Notes: generated by a model from the letters alone, not told the origin. Counted from the stretch's first letter, positions 25,680 through 33,678 are shown. The stretch: 64,000 bases of DNA from Oscillospiraceae bacterium (GCA_017415165.1 JAFQIY010000016.1:62001-126000); one strand, 5' to 3'. Numbers and translations are program-made.

Positions 25680-26312
25680 TTACCAGCCATTTATCATAGG
25701 CTCCATCTGCGAAAAAACTGTATGCAGAGCATAAAATAAATTTTCGGTATGTTTTTCTTTTGAAGTTAAATATGCGTTACCGTAATCTCGTATAAATACA
25801 AACTCCTCTGAATTATTTTCATTTTTTCTTATACCATACATACTTGACCAACCGCGTTCCGTATTGTCATAGAATGAACACGAAATCATTTTTTTATTTA
25901 TATTTACCTGCAAAAGTTCAACATAATATTGCTTAAGCACATCTGCATCAATTGTTTTATTTTCTGTGTTATTCGTAATGTCTTTATACTGTTCAACAAC
26001 AAGGTCGTGTACTTTTTTTATATTTCTAACGTCTGCATACTGATTTATTTTTTTTACTGTTGAAAACTTTGGGTAGCTATTATCTAATTCAGAATAAAGT
26101 TCCATATCGCAAAACTCAAAGCTTCTGATACAACCATATTTGTCAATATACTCACCTGTAATTATATCATTATAGTCCCAATAAAATTTGACAAAAACAA
26201 TATCAGGCATTTCCGCATAAAGTTTTTCCGAGTCCTTTTCAGCAGAAACAAAGCAGGTCAGAAGCATTAATGCTCCGAGAAATACGGTAACAAATATTCT
26301 TTTGATATTCAT
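25680..26312 (-). CDS. Secreted or membrane-attached protein of unknown function
   Basis: 210 residues. Residues 1-24 form a signal peptide (basic NIKR, hydrophobic core VTVFLGALMLLTCFVSA); a Cys lies near the predicted cleavage region but no clear lipobox is evident. The remainder is hydrophilic, with one aromatic stretch FVKFYWDYNDIITGEYIDKYG. The start codon overlaps the stop of the upstream membrane protein (TAATG), so the two are coupled and probably act together at the membrane. I recognise no domain. The coding sequence is more AT-rich than its neighbours. Confidence 0.6.
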   Translation of the reverse strand: MNIKRIFVTVFLGALMLLTCFVSAEKDSEKLYAEMPDIVFVKFYWDYNDIITGEYIDKYGCIRSFEFCDMELYSELDNSYPKFSTVKKINQYADVRNIKKVHDLVVEQYKDITNNTENKTIDADVLKQYYVELLQVNINKKMISCSFYDNTERGWSSMYGIRKNENNSEEFVFIRDYGNAYLTSKEKHTENLFYALHTVFSQMEPMINGW

Positions 26313-27115
26313 TATGTCACCTCATCTTCAAAAACGCTGTGGGCAAAGGTAATCCCTATCCACATAGTCAGCGTGTCAAAAATGAATCCGCATTTCCCTA
26401 TCAGACTGAAATGCAAAGCAAGCTTCATAATCCAGCCTGACAGAAGATTGTTTATAAAAGCAAGCAGAAGAATTACTGCCACAATTTTCAGCCAGTTCTT
26501 TTTTGCAGCTTTTACTGCATAAAACACCGCACTCTGTACGCCTTCTTCGCTGTGTGCGGCATACCTGTATTCCGAAAGGAAAAAGAAAAACAACACAGCC
26601 ATTGATGCAAGCCATATCACAATTTTTGAAAAAGCGTTAAGCGACGGAAAGATGCCTGCACTTGTATCGGATGCTGAATTGCCAAAAATCAGAGTCATTA
26701 CAACAAACATCAACGCTACCGTTATGCACATTAAAACAGAAGTGAAGTTCTTTACAATAACTGAACTGAAAATTTTCTTTGGTCCCTTGTAAAAGTCAAA
26801 TATAGCGCCAACCGAAGTATACTCATCATTGAGACGTTCAAAGCAATATCCGTACAAACCGATTTGAATAGGAGAGGTAATTACCGCCACAAGCAATGCA
26901 TAAAACAACCCCAGATAGTCAGCATACATAAAATATATATTGCGGTAATTATCGGTATCCATAAGCAAGGTTGAAACATCACTGTTGTTGATGTACCAAT
27001 AAAGCAAAAAGGATGTGTTTTCCATATTAAATATTATAGTCAGCAGGAAGATACCAAAATGATAGATAAGTATCGGCAGAAACGTCCTCTTAAATGATTG
27101 CTTTATATAACTCAT
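26312..27115 (-). CDS. Polytopic membrane protein of unknown function
   Basis: 267 residues with about five to six membrane helices (near 13-30, 68-90, 118-145, 165-180, 205-230, 235-255). It loosely resembles DUF975/YIP1-type integral membrane proteins (a region with KGPKKIFSSVIVKNF and AVKAAKKNWLKIVAVILLLAF), but I cannot assign it securely. GGAGG precedes the ATG. It overlaps the next gene by one base, forming a two-gene membrane module within the rqcH-trmK run. AT-rich. Confidence 0.6.
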   Translation of the reverse strand: MSYIKQSFKRTFLPILIYHFGIFLLTIIFNMENTSFLLYWYINNSDVSTLLMDTDNYRNIYFMYADYLGLFYALLVAVITSPIQIGLYGYCFERLNDEYTSVGAIFDFYKGPKKIFSSVIVKNFTSVLMCITVALMFVVMTLIFGNSASDTSAGIFPSLNAFSKIVIWLASMAVLFFFFLSEYRYAAHSEEGVQSAVFYAVKAAKKNWLKIVAVILLLAFINNLLSGWIMKLALHFSLIGKCGFIFDTLTMWIGITFAHSVFEDEVT

Positions 27116-27145
27116 ATATGTCCCTCCAAATGTCAGCGGAAATAC

Positions 27146-27568
27146 TTACTCCGCAAACTCGCTGATTGCAACAACTACCACAAACGGGTCACGGTCGGAC
27201 GCACGGGAAATCTTAACGTAGATTTCCATTTCCACGTCGTCAACCTCCTCGTAATCGTAGCCCTCGATTTCACGTCCGCCCTCGTAGGTTTCGAAATCGC
27301 TCATTTCGTCAACGACGCCAAGGAAAAGCTTCTTCAGCTTTCTTCTGAGCACGAAGTCGTTCTTCAAATCAAGGAACAAATTCATCTTATCAAGAATTTC
27401 CAACGGGTCAAGGTCGTGAATTTTACTTGTGCGGATAACAGTCTTATCCTTCAGGCGGCGGTCAGCCTCGGCATAAAAGTCGGTTGCTCTTGCCTTGAGA
27501 AGCTCCTCCTCAGCAGCTTCCTTTTCCTCATCTCTGAACATATTCTTGAAAAAATCTAAAATTGACAT
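27146..27568 (-). CDS. Conserved hypothetical protein, acidic
   Basis: 140 residues from the ATG at 27568, which follows GGGGG at suitable spacing; the longer frame to 27586 overlaps rlmA. The protein is hydrophilic and strongly charged. It starts with an amphipathic helix (MSILDFFKNMFRDEEKE), has a helical middle (PLEILDKMNLFLDLKNDFVLRRKLKKLFLG) and ends with alternating strands (VEMEIYVKISRASDRDPFVVVVAISEF). No domain was recognised. It lies 14 bases after rlmA and is likely co-transcribed. Confidence 0.65.
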   Translation of the reverse strand: MSILDFFKNMFRDEEKEAAEEELLKARATDFYAEADRRLKDKTVIRTSKIHDLDPLEILDKMNLFLDLKNDFVLRRKLKKLFLGVVDEMSDFETYEGGREIEGYDYEEVDDVEMEIYVKISRASDRDPFVVVVAISEFAE

Positions 27569-27582
27569 AATAGTTTCCCCCA

Positions 27583-28386
27583 TCAAAGTTTTTTATATAC
27601 CAACACCTCAAACCCAATTTCCGTTGTCAAGGTGTCCAGTTCCGATAATCTCTGCTGTCCTTCGGCGCTTGTCTTATAATAGTACGGCGTCATTGAGAAC
27701 AGCGCTGTTATATCCTCGTTACAGGGCAAATCAATCTTCCCCGTAACAGTTTCTCGTTTCAGCAATTCAAATCCGTCAAGTGCGAAATCCTTTACCTCAT
27801 TGAGATAAGGCTCATCATAGACCGCACATTTCAATTGCCACAGATGTCTTTCGGCAGGGATAACCATAACCATTATACCGTTATCCTTCAGCACACGCTG
27901 AAATTCCTCTCCGCAGTACGGCGCAAACAGCGTTGTCAGCACGTCACAGCTTCCGTCCGCAACAGGCAGGTGAAACACACTTCCCACCGCAAACTTGACA
28001 GCTTTTGTACGTCTTGCGGCATAGTCAGCCGCATTCTTGGAAATGTCAATTCCCACAATTTCCGCATCGGGACAAGCTACGGCAATTTTCTCAGTGTAGT
28101 AACCCTCTCCGCAGCCTGCGTCAAGGATTTTACATCCCTTTGAAGCGTACTCCGAAACCGTCCTGCACAGCGCCTCAGCAAGGGGTGCATAGTAACCCTT
28201 GTCGAGGAAAGCCTTTCTTGCCTGTACCATAAGCTTGTTATCGCCCGGCAGTGCCGAGTTCATCTGATTGGCAAGAAGCAGGTTGACGTAACCGCTTTTC
28301 GCCGTATCGTAGCAATAACGGTTCACACAGGTATATGTACGCCCCTCTATATTAAGTTTTTCCTTGCATTTAGGGCAGATAAGCAT
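27583..28386 (-). CDS. rlmA: 23S rRNA (guanine-N1)-methyltransferase RlmA-like
   Basis: 267 residues. An N-terminal zinc finger (Cys4, Cys7, Cys20 and Cys25) is followed by GYVNLLLANQ, then a class I SAM-binding domain with ILDAGCGEGYYTEKI and LTTLFAPYCGEEFQRVLKDNG. The arrangement matches RlmA, which methylates N1 of a guanine in helix 35 of 23S rRNA (G745 or G748). In Gram-positives the G748 enzyme can influence tylosin susceptibility. Which guanine is modified here is not decided by sequence. AAGGAG precedes the ATG. It starts 11 bases after the trmK-nif3 stop. Confidence 0.87.
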   Translation of the reverse strand: MLICPKCKEKLNIEGRTYTCVNRYCYDTAKSGYVNLLLANQMNSALPGDNKLMVQARKAFLDKGYYAPLAEALCRTVSEYASKGCKILDAGCGEGYYTEKIAVACPDAEIVGIDISKNAADYAARRTKAVKFAVGSVFHLPVADGSCDVLTTLFAPYCGEEFQRVLKDNGIMVMVIPAERHLWQLKCAVYDEPYLNEVKDFALDGFELLKRETVTGKIDLPCNEDITALFSMTPYYYKTSAEGQQRLSELDTLTTEIGFEVLVYKKL

Positions 28387-28397
28387 TTTGTTTCTCC

Positions 28398-29852
28398 TTA
28401 AAGAATATAATCCACAGGGTCAGTATCAGCCTTTGCCTGAACAAGCTTAAGACCTGCAAAAGCCGCCTTGAAACGGCTGATAAGATACGGAATTGCAATA
28501 TCCTCGGTGTGGAAATGTCCGCAGTCGTAAAGTGCAATTCCGTTGTTCCTTGCGGTAATCCACTGGTCGTGCTTCACGTCGCCTGTGATGTAAGCGTCAG
28601 CGCCCTGTGCAATTGCAAGTGGAAGATTGCCCCCTGCACCGCCTGAACAGAACGCAAGCTTTGAGATTTTCTTTCCGCTGTTTGTATAACGCACAACCGT
28701 ACAGCCAAAAATATCCTTGAGAAGCTTGCCCAAATCCTCGGGAAGAATTTCCTCGCCCACTGAGCAGGTAAAGCCGTAGCCCCTGCCATCAGAGTGAATT
28801 GGTTCAAGTGTTTCAAGCTTTTTCAGCTTCAATGTCGGGTTAAGCAGATCAAAAATAATATCGTTTATGCCGCCGTCTGCCATATCAAGAGGTGAATGGA
28901 AACAGATACAAGCTATGTTATTCTTGAACGCAAGACAAGCAGGATTGCTGTCATCAAGCGCGTACAAAGGGTGGAAAATTACCGGGTGGTGCGCAACAAT
29001 AACATTCGCACCGATTTCAATTGCCTCACGGACAACGTCACAGGTGATATCCAGTGCAAACAGCACCTTCTTTACCTCTGCATCGGGGCTGCCCACAAGA
29101 ATTCCCGAATTGTCTCCCTTGTGAAGATTTTTCATAGGCGCAATTTCGTCCATCATTGCAAAAATATCTTTAACAGTATACATTGGTTTACCTCCGCTTG
29201 CTGCAATAATTTCTGCCGCAAGACCTATATTTTTCACGGCTTCGACTGAACGTCCCGAGTCACGCAGGGAACGTCCCGAAGCGTAAAGTCTTTCAGCCTG
29301 CTTTTCTGCATACGCAACAGCCGCTTCGTCAGCAAAATCAAGCTTGCCGACCTGCTCAAAAAGCGGTGTAACACTTGTCGGTGCGGCATTGTTTTTCACG
29401 GCATTTACAACTGTGTAGCAGAAACGTCCATCCTCAACGGCACGCTGCTTGGCTATTTCAAAGCCGTTGCCGTAAAGCCACTTAACAAGGTATGGCGCTT
29501 GTGTCATAGGCTGTAGAATGAGATTTTTCCCGTCCAGCCAGTCACAGGCTTCAAGAATACGGGAAATCAGTTCGCCGCCCATTCCTGCAATTACAATATC
29601 GGTTATGCCATTTTCGGGCACGTTTTTCAGTCCGTCCGAAAGAATAACGTCCGTCTTGTCAAGCACGCCCGCCTTTTCGAGGGTTGCCCTTGCCGCCGCA
29701 AGAGGACCCTCGTTTATATCAGCGGCAACCGCCGTACTGCATTTACCCTGTGAAAGCAGTTCAGCAACAAGGTAAGCGTGGTCGGTGCCTATATCGCAAA
29801 TGCGGTCGCCTTTGACGAATTCCGCACATAAATTCAATCTTTTATCCAGCAT
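28398..29852 (-). CDS. trmK: TrmK-Nif3 fusion protein
   Basis: 484 residues joining two proteins that are usually separate neighbours. Residues 1 to about 222 are TrmK, the tRNA adenine-22 N1-methyltransferase (RICDIGTDHAYLV, IAGMGGELISRIL, LQPMTQAPYLVKWL). Residues 224-484 are a Nif3-like dinuclear-metal protein of the YqfO/DUF34 type (MYTVKDIFAMMDEIAP, IVAHHPVIFHPL, ITGDVKHDQW, CGHFHTE). At the junction an intact GGAGGT (29190-29195) stands seven bases before the ATG of residue 224 (29183), so a free Nif3 protein of 261 residues may also be made. AAAGGA precedes the first ATG. Confidence 0.93.
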   Translation of the reverse strand: MLDKRLNLCAEFVKGDRICDIGTDHAYLVAELLSQGKCSTAVAADINEGPLAAARATLEKAGVLDKTDVILSDGLKNVPENGITDIVIAGMGGELISRILEACDWLDGKNLILQPMTQAPYLVKWLYGNGFEIAKQRAVEDGRFCYTVVNAVKNNAAPTSVTPLFEQVGKLDFADEAAVAYAEKQAERLYASGRSLRDSGRSVEAVKNIGLAAEIIAASGGKPMYTVKDIFAMMDEIAPMKNLHKGDNSGILVGSPDAEVKKVLFALDITCDVVREAIEIGANVIVAHHPVIFHPLYALDDSNPACLAFKNNIACICFHSPLDMADGGINDIIFDLLNPTLKLKKLETLEPIHSDGRGYGFTCSVGEEILPEDLGKLLKDIFGCTVVRYTNSGKKISKLAFCSGGAGGNLPLAIAQGADAYITGDVKHDQWITARNNGIALYDCGHFHTEDIAIPYLISRFKAAFAGLKLVQAKADTDPVDYIL

Positions 29853-29887
29853 AGTAAGCCGTCCTTTTCAGGTATGTAAAATTTTAA

Positions 29888-29925
29888 GCGCCGAGTATGA
29901 AAGGATAACCTGACATATTCGGCGC
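29888..29925 (-). terminator. Terminator after the DUF1858 gene
   Basis: A 12-bp stem with one wobble (29888-29899 with 29914-29925) follows the DUF1858 stop and is followed on the minus strand by TTAAAATTTTAC. It separates that gene from trmK-nif3, so trmK must depend on read-through or on a promoter not seen here. Confidence 0.75.
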
Positions 29926-29931
29926 ACGCTC

Positions 29932-30132
29932 TTACTTGTTGTCGAAATGCTTATTGAGCTTTGCAACCATTTCAGCTGCGCTTACGCCGTGAACAGCACA
30001 AGCGTCTGCAAGGCTTTCGCCTCTTGCGGAAGGACAGCCGAGGCAGTGCATACCCATTTCAAGGAAGTAAGGTGCAGTATCGGGATCAAGGTCGAGGATA
30101 TCGCCGATGATCATATCTTCTGTAATTCTCAT
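29932..30132 (-). CDS. DUF1858 redox-disulfide domain protein
   Basis: 66 residues consisting of one DUF1858 domain: MRITEDMIIGDILDLDPDTA, then FLEMGMHCLGCPSARGESLADAC. The CLGC pair (Cys30 and Cys33) is the redox disulfide typical of these small proteins, some of which accompany hybrid-cluster proteins. GGAGG lies before the ATG at 30132; the ORF extends five residues further without a better site. No hybrid-cluster gene is nearby. It forms its own short unit. Confidence 0.85.
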   Translation of the reverse strand: MRITEDMIIGDILDLDPDTAPYFLEMGMHCLGCPSARGESLADACAVHGVSAAEMVAKLNKHFDNK

Positions 30133-30202
30133 TTGTTTTTCCTCCACAAAAAAATTATACTTATTTATTATACCCTATTTTTTTATTATTTGCAATAGCA
30201 TA

Positions 30203-30231
30203 TTGTTTTTTTTATTTTTTGGTGATATAAT
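30203..30231 (+). promoter_or_regulatory. Promoter of the rhomboid-like gene
   Basis: TTGTTT (30203-30208), a 17-base spacer and TATAAT (30226-30231), upstream of AAGGAGA and the TTG start at 30275. Confidence 0.7.
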
Positions 30232-30274
30232 ACTTATTATATTAATTTTCCCAACCTTGAAAGGAGATAATTTC

Positions 30275-30946
30275 TTGAACGTATTAAACAAGCTTGAACG
30301 CAAATTCGGTAAATTCGGAATATCCAACCTTATGCTGTATATTGTTATAGGTACGGCTATAGTTTTTGCATTCTGGTATATTTTCCCGACGCTTCCCCTG
30401 CTTCAGCATTTTATCTTCGACCGCAATGCAATTTTCAGCGGACAGGTGTGGCGAATTGTTTCCTTTGTATTTCTGCCTGAAGCATATGACCCGATAAATA
30501 TGTTGTTCTGGCTGTTCCTTTACTGGCACATCGGCTCAAATCTTGAAAGCTACTGGGGTACGTTCAGATTCAACGTATTCTACTTCTCAGGAGTAATTTT
30601 CTCAATAATCGGCGGTTTTTTCACGGGCTTTGCAACAGCGCAGTTCATCAACCTTTCGCTGTTCCTTGCAATGGCAATTGTTGCACCGAATATGGAACTG
30701 CGTCTGTTCTACATCCTTCCTATAAAAATGAAATGGCTGGGACTGGTTTATGCAGCAATGATTATCCGCAGCTTTATACTTGTGGGCTGGTCGGGTAAAA
30801 TTGCTATCGCAATTTCTCTGCTTAATGTAATACTTTTCTTCGGCGGAGATTTCTTCCGCAAAATCCGTGACAAGTTCAAGTACAGAAAGGTACGCAGGAA
30901 CTTTAAGAAGAATATCAAAATGACACGATATGATGAGGAAGATTAA
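30275..30946 (+). CDS. Rhomboid-like membrane protein lacking catalytic residues
   Basis: 223 residues from a TTG preceded by AAGGAGA; the longer open frame runs through the promoter. About six membrane helices resemble rhomboid proteases: WRIVSFVFLP, then NMLFWLFLYWHIGSNLESYWGTFRFNVFYF, which matches the L1 loop and helix 2 region. The GxSG serine motif is absent (the matching place reads INLSLFLAMA, about residues 125-134), and no histidine occurs in the final helices. It is probably a pseudoprotease that binds membrane proteins. The next gene follows after one base. Confidence 0.75.
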   Translation: MNVLNKLERKFGKFGISNLMLYIVIGTAIVFAFWYIFPTLPLLQHFIFDRNAIFSGQVWRIVSFVFLPEAYDPINMLFWLFLYWHIGSNLESYWGTFRFNVFYFSGVIFSIIGGFFTGFATAQFINLSLFLAMAIVAPNMELRLFYILPIKMKWLGLVYAAMIIRSFILVGWSGKIAIAISLLNVILFFGGDFFRKIRDKFKYRKVRRNFKKNIKMTRYDEED

Positions 30947-30947
30947 A

Positions 30948-31430
30948 ATGAACATATTGAAAAAACGTGTTCTGATTATTGCAGTCATAATTATTGCTGT
31001 TGCTATTCCATTGATAACGTTAATTTACAATAACAAATACACCGAAAAAATTGAAATAGATTTACGGTTTAACTATGGTGCTTGTAATACCCGTCAGACC
31101 GATATGTCAAATTATGTAATTGAGCATTATGATGATATCAGAAATTACTGTAATGAAGTAATTCTTGGATTTGAAGATTTGACTCATACAGATATACACG
31201 GAAGAATTGTAATGGAACAAAACACATACGAAAATTTGCTGAACAAATATGGTTTAAGTCATTTTTGTGACTTGGGTTATGTGAATTTCTATGATAATCA
31301 AATCCTGTTCGTATTTGACATCTTGGAATTTGATAATGGCTGCTATGCCGGTTTCAGCTTTGTCTTTGAAGGAAATGAGGTTTATATTGAGCCATATGTA
31401 TATGATTTGCTGCACAAAGACGGTTATTGA
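30948..31430 (+). CDS. Membrane-anchored protein of unknown function
   Basis: 160 residues. The ATG at 30948 is preferred over that at 30930 because GAGGAAGA lies before it and it follows the rhomboid-like stop by one base. Residues 5-27 form a hydrophobic helix after a basic start (MNILKKR), so the rest is likely outside the membrane. The soluble part is acidic and aromatic-rich with GFEDLTHTD and YVNFYDNQILFVFDILEFDNG. No domain was recognised. AT-rich, unlike rplJ downstream. Confidence 0.65.
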   Translation: MNILKKRVLIIAVIIIAVAIPLITLIYNNKYTEKIEIDLRFNYGACNTRQTDMSNYVIEHYDDIRNYCNEVILGFEDLTHTDIHGRIVMEQNTYENLLNKYGLSHFCDLGYVNFYDNQILFVFDILEFDNGCYAGFSFVFEGNEVYIEPYVYDLLHKDGY

Positions 31431-31450
31431 TAAAAAATTTCAAAAAACAC

Positions 31451-31479
31451 TTGACAAGCCATATTTTGTGTGATATAAT
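31451..31479 (+). promoter_or_regulatory. Promoter of rplJ-rplL
   Basis: Exact consensus TTGACA (31451-31456), a 17-base spacer and TATAAT (31474-31479), as expected for ribosomal protein genes. Confidence 0.93.
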
Positions 31480-31511
31480 ACAGAAGTTGTGTTACAACAA
31501 GCTATCGTATT

Positions 31512-31618
31512 CTAAAGACAGCAGGTGATTGAAAAATCGTAAGTCCTGCCGAGGAAAAGATGGTAAGTATTATATGTATACTTCCGACCTTTTCCTATTT
31601 GGAGAAGGTTTTCTTTTT
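31512..31618 (+). ncRNA. Ribosomal protein L10 leader
   Basis: The transcript leader contains the L10-leader core AAGACAGCAGGTG ... TCCTGCCGAGG (about 31515-31554) with the stem GCAGG/CCTGC, the binding region for the L10-L12 complex. Further down is an intrinsic terminator: ACCTTTTCC (31587-31595), a TATTT loop, GGAGAAGGT (31601-31609), then T-rich sequence. AGGAAAAG at 31552-31559 can pair with CTTTTCCT at 31589-31596, which would disrupt the terminator. L10 in excess would favour termination. The match to the known L10 leader family is by eye. Confidence 0.87.
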
Positions 31619-31682
31619 GAATCCGTTAGCAAAAAGCAAAATGAATAGTTTTGTTTATTGAATTATCGGAGGTGAAATTTTA

Positions 31683-32195
31683 ATGCCAAGCGCAAAGATT
31701 CTCGAATCCAAGCAGGCAAGAGTTGACGCTCTTACCGAAATGCTCAAGAATGCAACAGCAGGTGTTATCGTTGACTACAAGGGTATCACTGTTGAAGAAG
31801 ACACTAAGCTCCGTAAGGAACTCCGTGAAGCAGGCGTAAACTACTTCGTAGAGAAGAACTCTATGCTCCGTTTCGCTGCTAAGAATGCAGGTCTTGAAGG
31901 TCTTACAGAGGTTCTCAAGGGTACTTCCGCTATCGCTCTCACAGACGGTGACGAAACTGCTCCTGCTCGTATCCTCGGTAAGTTTGCTGAAGAAGCTAAG
32001 GACAAGTTCAACCTTAAGGCTGGCTTCATCGGTGAAGAAATCTACGACGAAAAGGGTGTTACTGCTCTTTCCAAGATTCCTTCCAGAGAAACTCTTCTCG
32101 CACAGCTCCTCGGTTCTCTCCAGGCTCCTATGCAGAACCTCGCTGCTACACTTCAGGCTCTCGTGGACAAGAAGAACGAAGAAGAAGCTGCATAA
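31683..32195 (+). CDS. rplJ: 50S ribosomal protein L10
   Basis: 170 residues. L10 anchors the L7/L12 dimers to the ribosomal stalk base. Typical sequence includes AGVIVDYKGITVEEDTKLRKELREAGV, FVEKNSMLRFAA and ILAQLLGSLQAPMQNLAATLQALVDKK, where the C-terminal helix binds L7/L12. CGGAGGTG precedes the ATG. rplK and rplA, which often precede rplJ, are not adjacent; the upstream genes are the rhomboid-like pair. Codon use is strongly biased, as expected for high expression. Confidence 0.98.
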   Translation: MPSAKILESKQARVDALTEMLKNATAGVIVDYKGITVEEDTKLRKELREAGVNYFVEKNSMLRFAAKNAGLEGLTEVLKGTSAIALTDGDETAPARILGKFAEEAKDKFNLKAGFIGEEIYDEKGVTALSKIPSRETLLAQLLGSLQAPMQNLAATLQALVDKKNEEEAA

Positions 32196-32260
32196 TTGCA
32201 ATTTCGCAATCAAAAACGGCATAGCCATTATGCCACAGAAACTAAACTGCGCATAGCGCA
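32195..32260 (+). promoter_or_regulatory. Three small hairpins between rplJ and rplL
   Basis: Short stems follow each other: ATTGC/GCAAT (32195-32210), GGCATA/TATGCC (32218-32234) and TGCGC/GCGCA (32248-32260). None has a T tract, so they do not look like terminators. They may mark a processing or stabilising element that helps give more L7/L12 than L10. This is inference. Confidence 0.4.
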
Positions 32261-32288
32261 AAATAAAATTTAAAAGGAGATTATTATC

Positions 32289-32660
32289 ATGGCATCTGAG
32301 AAAATTACTAATATTCTTGATTTAATTGACGCTCTTTCCATCCTCGAACTTTCCGAACTCGTTGAAGGTATCCAGGAAAAGTACGGTGTATCCGCTGTTG
32401 TTGCTGCTGCAGCTCCTGCTGCTGGCGCTGCTGCTGGTGCAGCTGAAAAGACAGAATTTGACGTTGTTCTTGCTTCCTTCGGTGACAAGAAGATGGACGT
32501 TATCAAGGCTGTTAAGGACGTTTGCGGTCTTTCCCTTAAGGAAGCTAAGGAGCTCGTTGAAGCTGCTCCTAAGACAATTAAGGAAGGCGCTTCCAAGGCT
32601 GACGCTGATGACCTCAAGGCTAAGCTTGAAGCTGCTGGCGCTACAATCGAACTCAAGTAA
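32289..32660 (+). CDS. rplL: 50S ribosomal protein L7/L12
   Basis: 123 residues. The N-terminal dimerisation helices ([29 protein letters not shown]), an Ala/Gly-rich hinge, and the C-terminal factor-binding domain ([39 protein letters not shown]) are all typical. The domain recruits elongation factors to the ribosome. AAAGGAG precedes the ATG. The gene is followed by a strong terminator. Confidence 0.98.
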   Translation: MASEKITNILDLIDALSILELSELVEGIQEKYGVSAVVAAAAPAAGAAAGAAEKTEFDVVLASFGDKKMDVIKAVKDVCGLSLKEAKELVEAAPKTIKEGASKADADDLKAKLEAAGATIELK

Positions 32661-32682
32661 GTTTGATTTACATTGCAAAATC

Positions 32683-32706
32683 AAGCCGTACCATTTGGTA
32701 CGGCTT
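32683..32706 (+). terminator. rplJ-rplL terminator
   Basis: Perfect 10-bp stem (32683-32692 with 32697-32706), loop ATTT, then a T tract. Confidence 0.93.
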
Positions 32707-32724
32707 TTTTGTTTGTATACAAGG

Positions 32725-32756
32725 ACAGGACATATGAACTCAATCATATGTCCTGT
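32725..32756. repeat. 13-bp inverted repeat between convergent genes
   Basis: ACAGGACATATGA (32725-32737) and its exact complement (32744-32756) flank a 6-base spacer just after the rplL terminator and before the convergent nucleotidyltransferase stop. T tracts are weak on both sides. It may be a poor terminator for the minus strand. Confidence 0.6.
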
Positions 32757-32766
32757 TTCAGCTTTC

Positions 32767-33678
32767 TCAAAGGTCGGAATACAAATCGTTTTTATATACA
32801 CCTTTATCAATAAGCTCAGTTATGTTTTTCGAAATAATCGGAACGTCCTCTTTATATGTAGTCCCGAACCATTTTTCGTCCGTCGGCAGAACCTTTATGC
32901 TGATTTTCTTCTCGCTGAGAAGCTTTGCGATAAATACAGGTATCAGAAATTCTGCTTTAATAGGGTTTTTCGGTACGTCCTTTCTGAAAAACTCAGCAAA
33001 GCCTTCTTCAAGCCGTTCGATAAAATCTTCTGCAAAGCCCCATATATTCATTGAGACAACTGAATTAGAATTTACAATTGTCTCCCCCGCTCTTATCTCT
33101 GAGCCAACCAGCGTAACGTTTGTTGTTTCGGAAATACTCAGAAGATTATTTTCTTCATCAATATTGCAAATTCCTCTTGTTACTCCGCCGTTTTCTGAAA
33201 GGGTATTGCCGAGTTCAAAGCCAGCCATACAATATTTTCCTGCTGAGACCTCCGTGCACAGATAATTATGCAGTTTCTCAAAGGTTGCCCTGCCGTAAAA
33301 ATCATCTGCATTTATCACGGCAAACGGCTCATTTATTTCGCTCTTTGCCGCAAGCACAGCCTGTCCTGTTCCCCAGGGCTTCTTCCTGCCTTCAGGAACT
33401 TCACCCGGTACATTATTCTGCTCCTGAAAAACATATTTCAGTTCAACACCCTTACGGGAGCAGACCTGCTCGATACGCTTGCCTATTACCTCTCTGAAAT
33501 CAGATTCTATATCCTTTCGCAGGACTATTATAATCTTGTCAAATCCGCTTGCAATTGCATCGTGTATTGAATAATCCATTATTATTTCACCGCAGGGCCC
33601 TACAGGAAAAAGCTGTTTTATTCCTCCTGCGAAACGGCTTCCGAGGCCTGCAGCCATTATAATCAGACTTGTTTTCAT
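32767..33678 (-). CDS. Sugar nucleotidyltransferase family protein
   Basis: 303 residues with the nucleotidyl transferase fold: LIIMAAGLGSRFAGGIKQLFPVG is the nucleotide-binding loop, followed by IIIVLRKDIESDF, QNNVPGEVPEGRKKPWGTGQAVLAA and FAVINADDFYG, where the Asp pair binds metal. The sequence resembles glucose-1-phosphate thymidylyl- or uridylyltransferases, but the sugar and nucleotide cannot be fixed. There are no polysaccharide genes around. GAGGA precedes the ATG. A separate promoter lies upstream on the minus strand. Confidence 0.88.
   Translation of the reverse strand: MKTSLIIMAAGLGSRFAGGIKQLFPVGPCGEIIMDYSIHDAIASGFDKIIIVLRKDIESDFREVIGKRIEQVCSRKGVELKYVFQEQNNVPGEVPEGRKKPWGTGQAVLAAKSEINEPFAVINADDFYGRATFEKLHNYLCTEVSAGKYCMAGFELGNTLSENGGVTRGICNIDEENNLLSISETTNVTLVGSEIRAGETIVNSNSVVSMNIWGFAEDFIERLEEGFAEFFRKDVPKNPIKAEFLIPVFIAKLLSEKKISIKVLPTDEKWFGTTYKEDVPIISKNITELIDKGVYKNDLYSDL

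Noticed and set aside
32725-32756. Inverted repeat considered as the terminator of the nucleotidyltransferase gene
   Set aside because: On the minus strand it is followed by CCTTG rather than T residues; kept only as a repeat.
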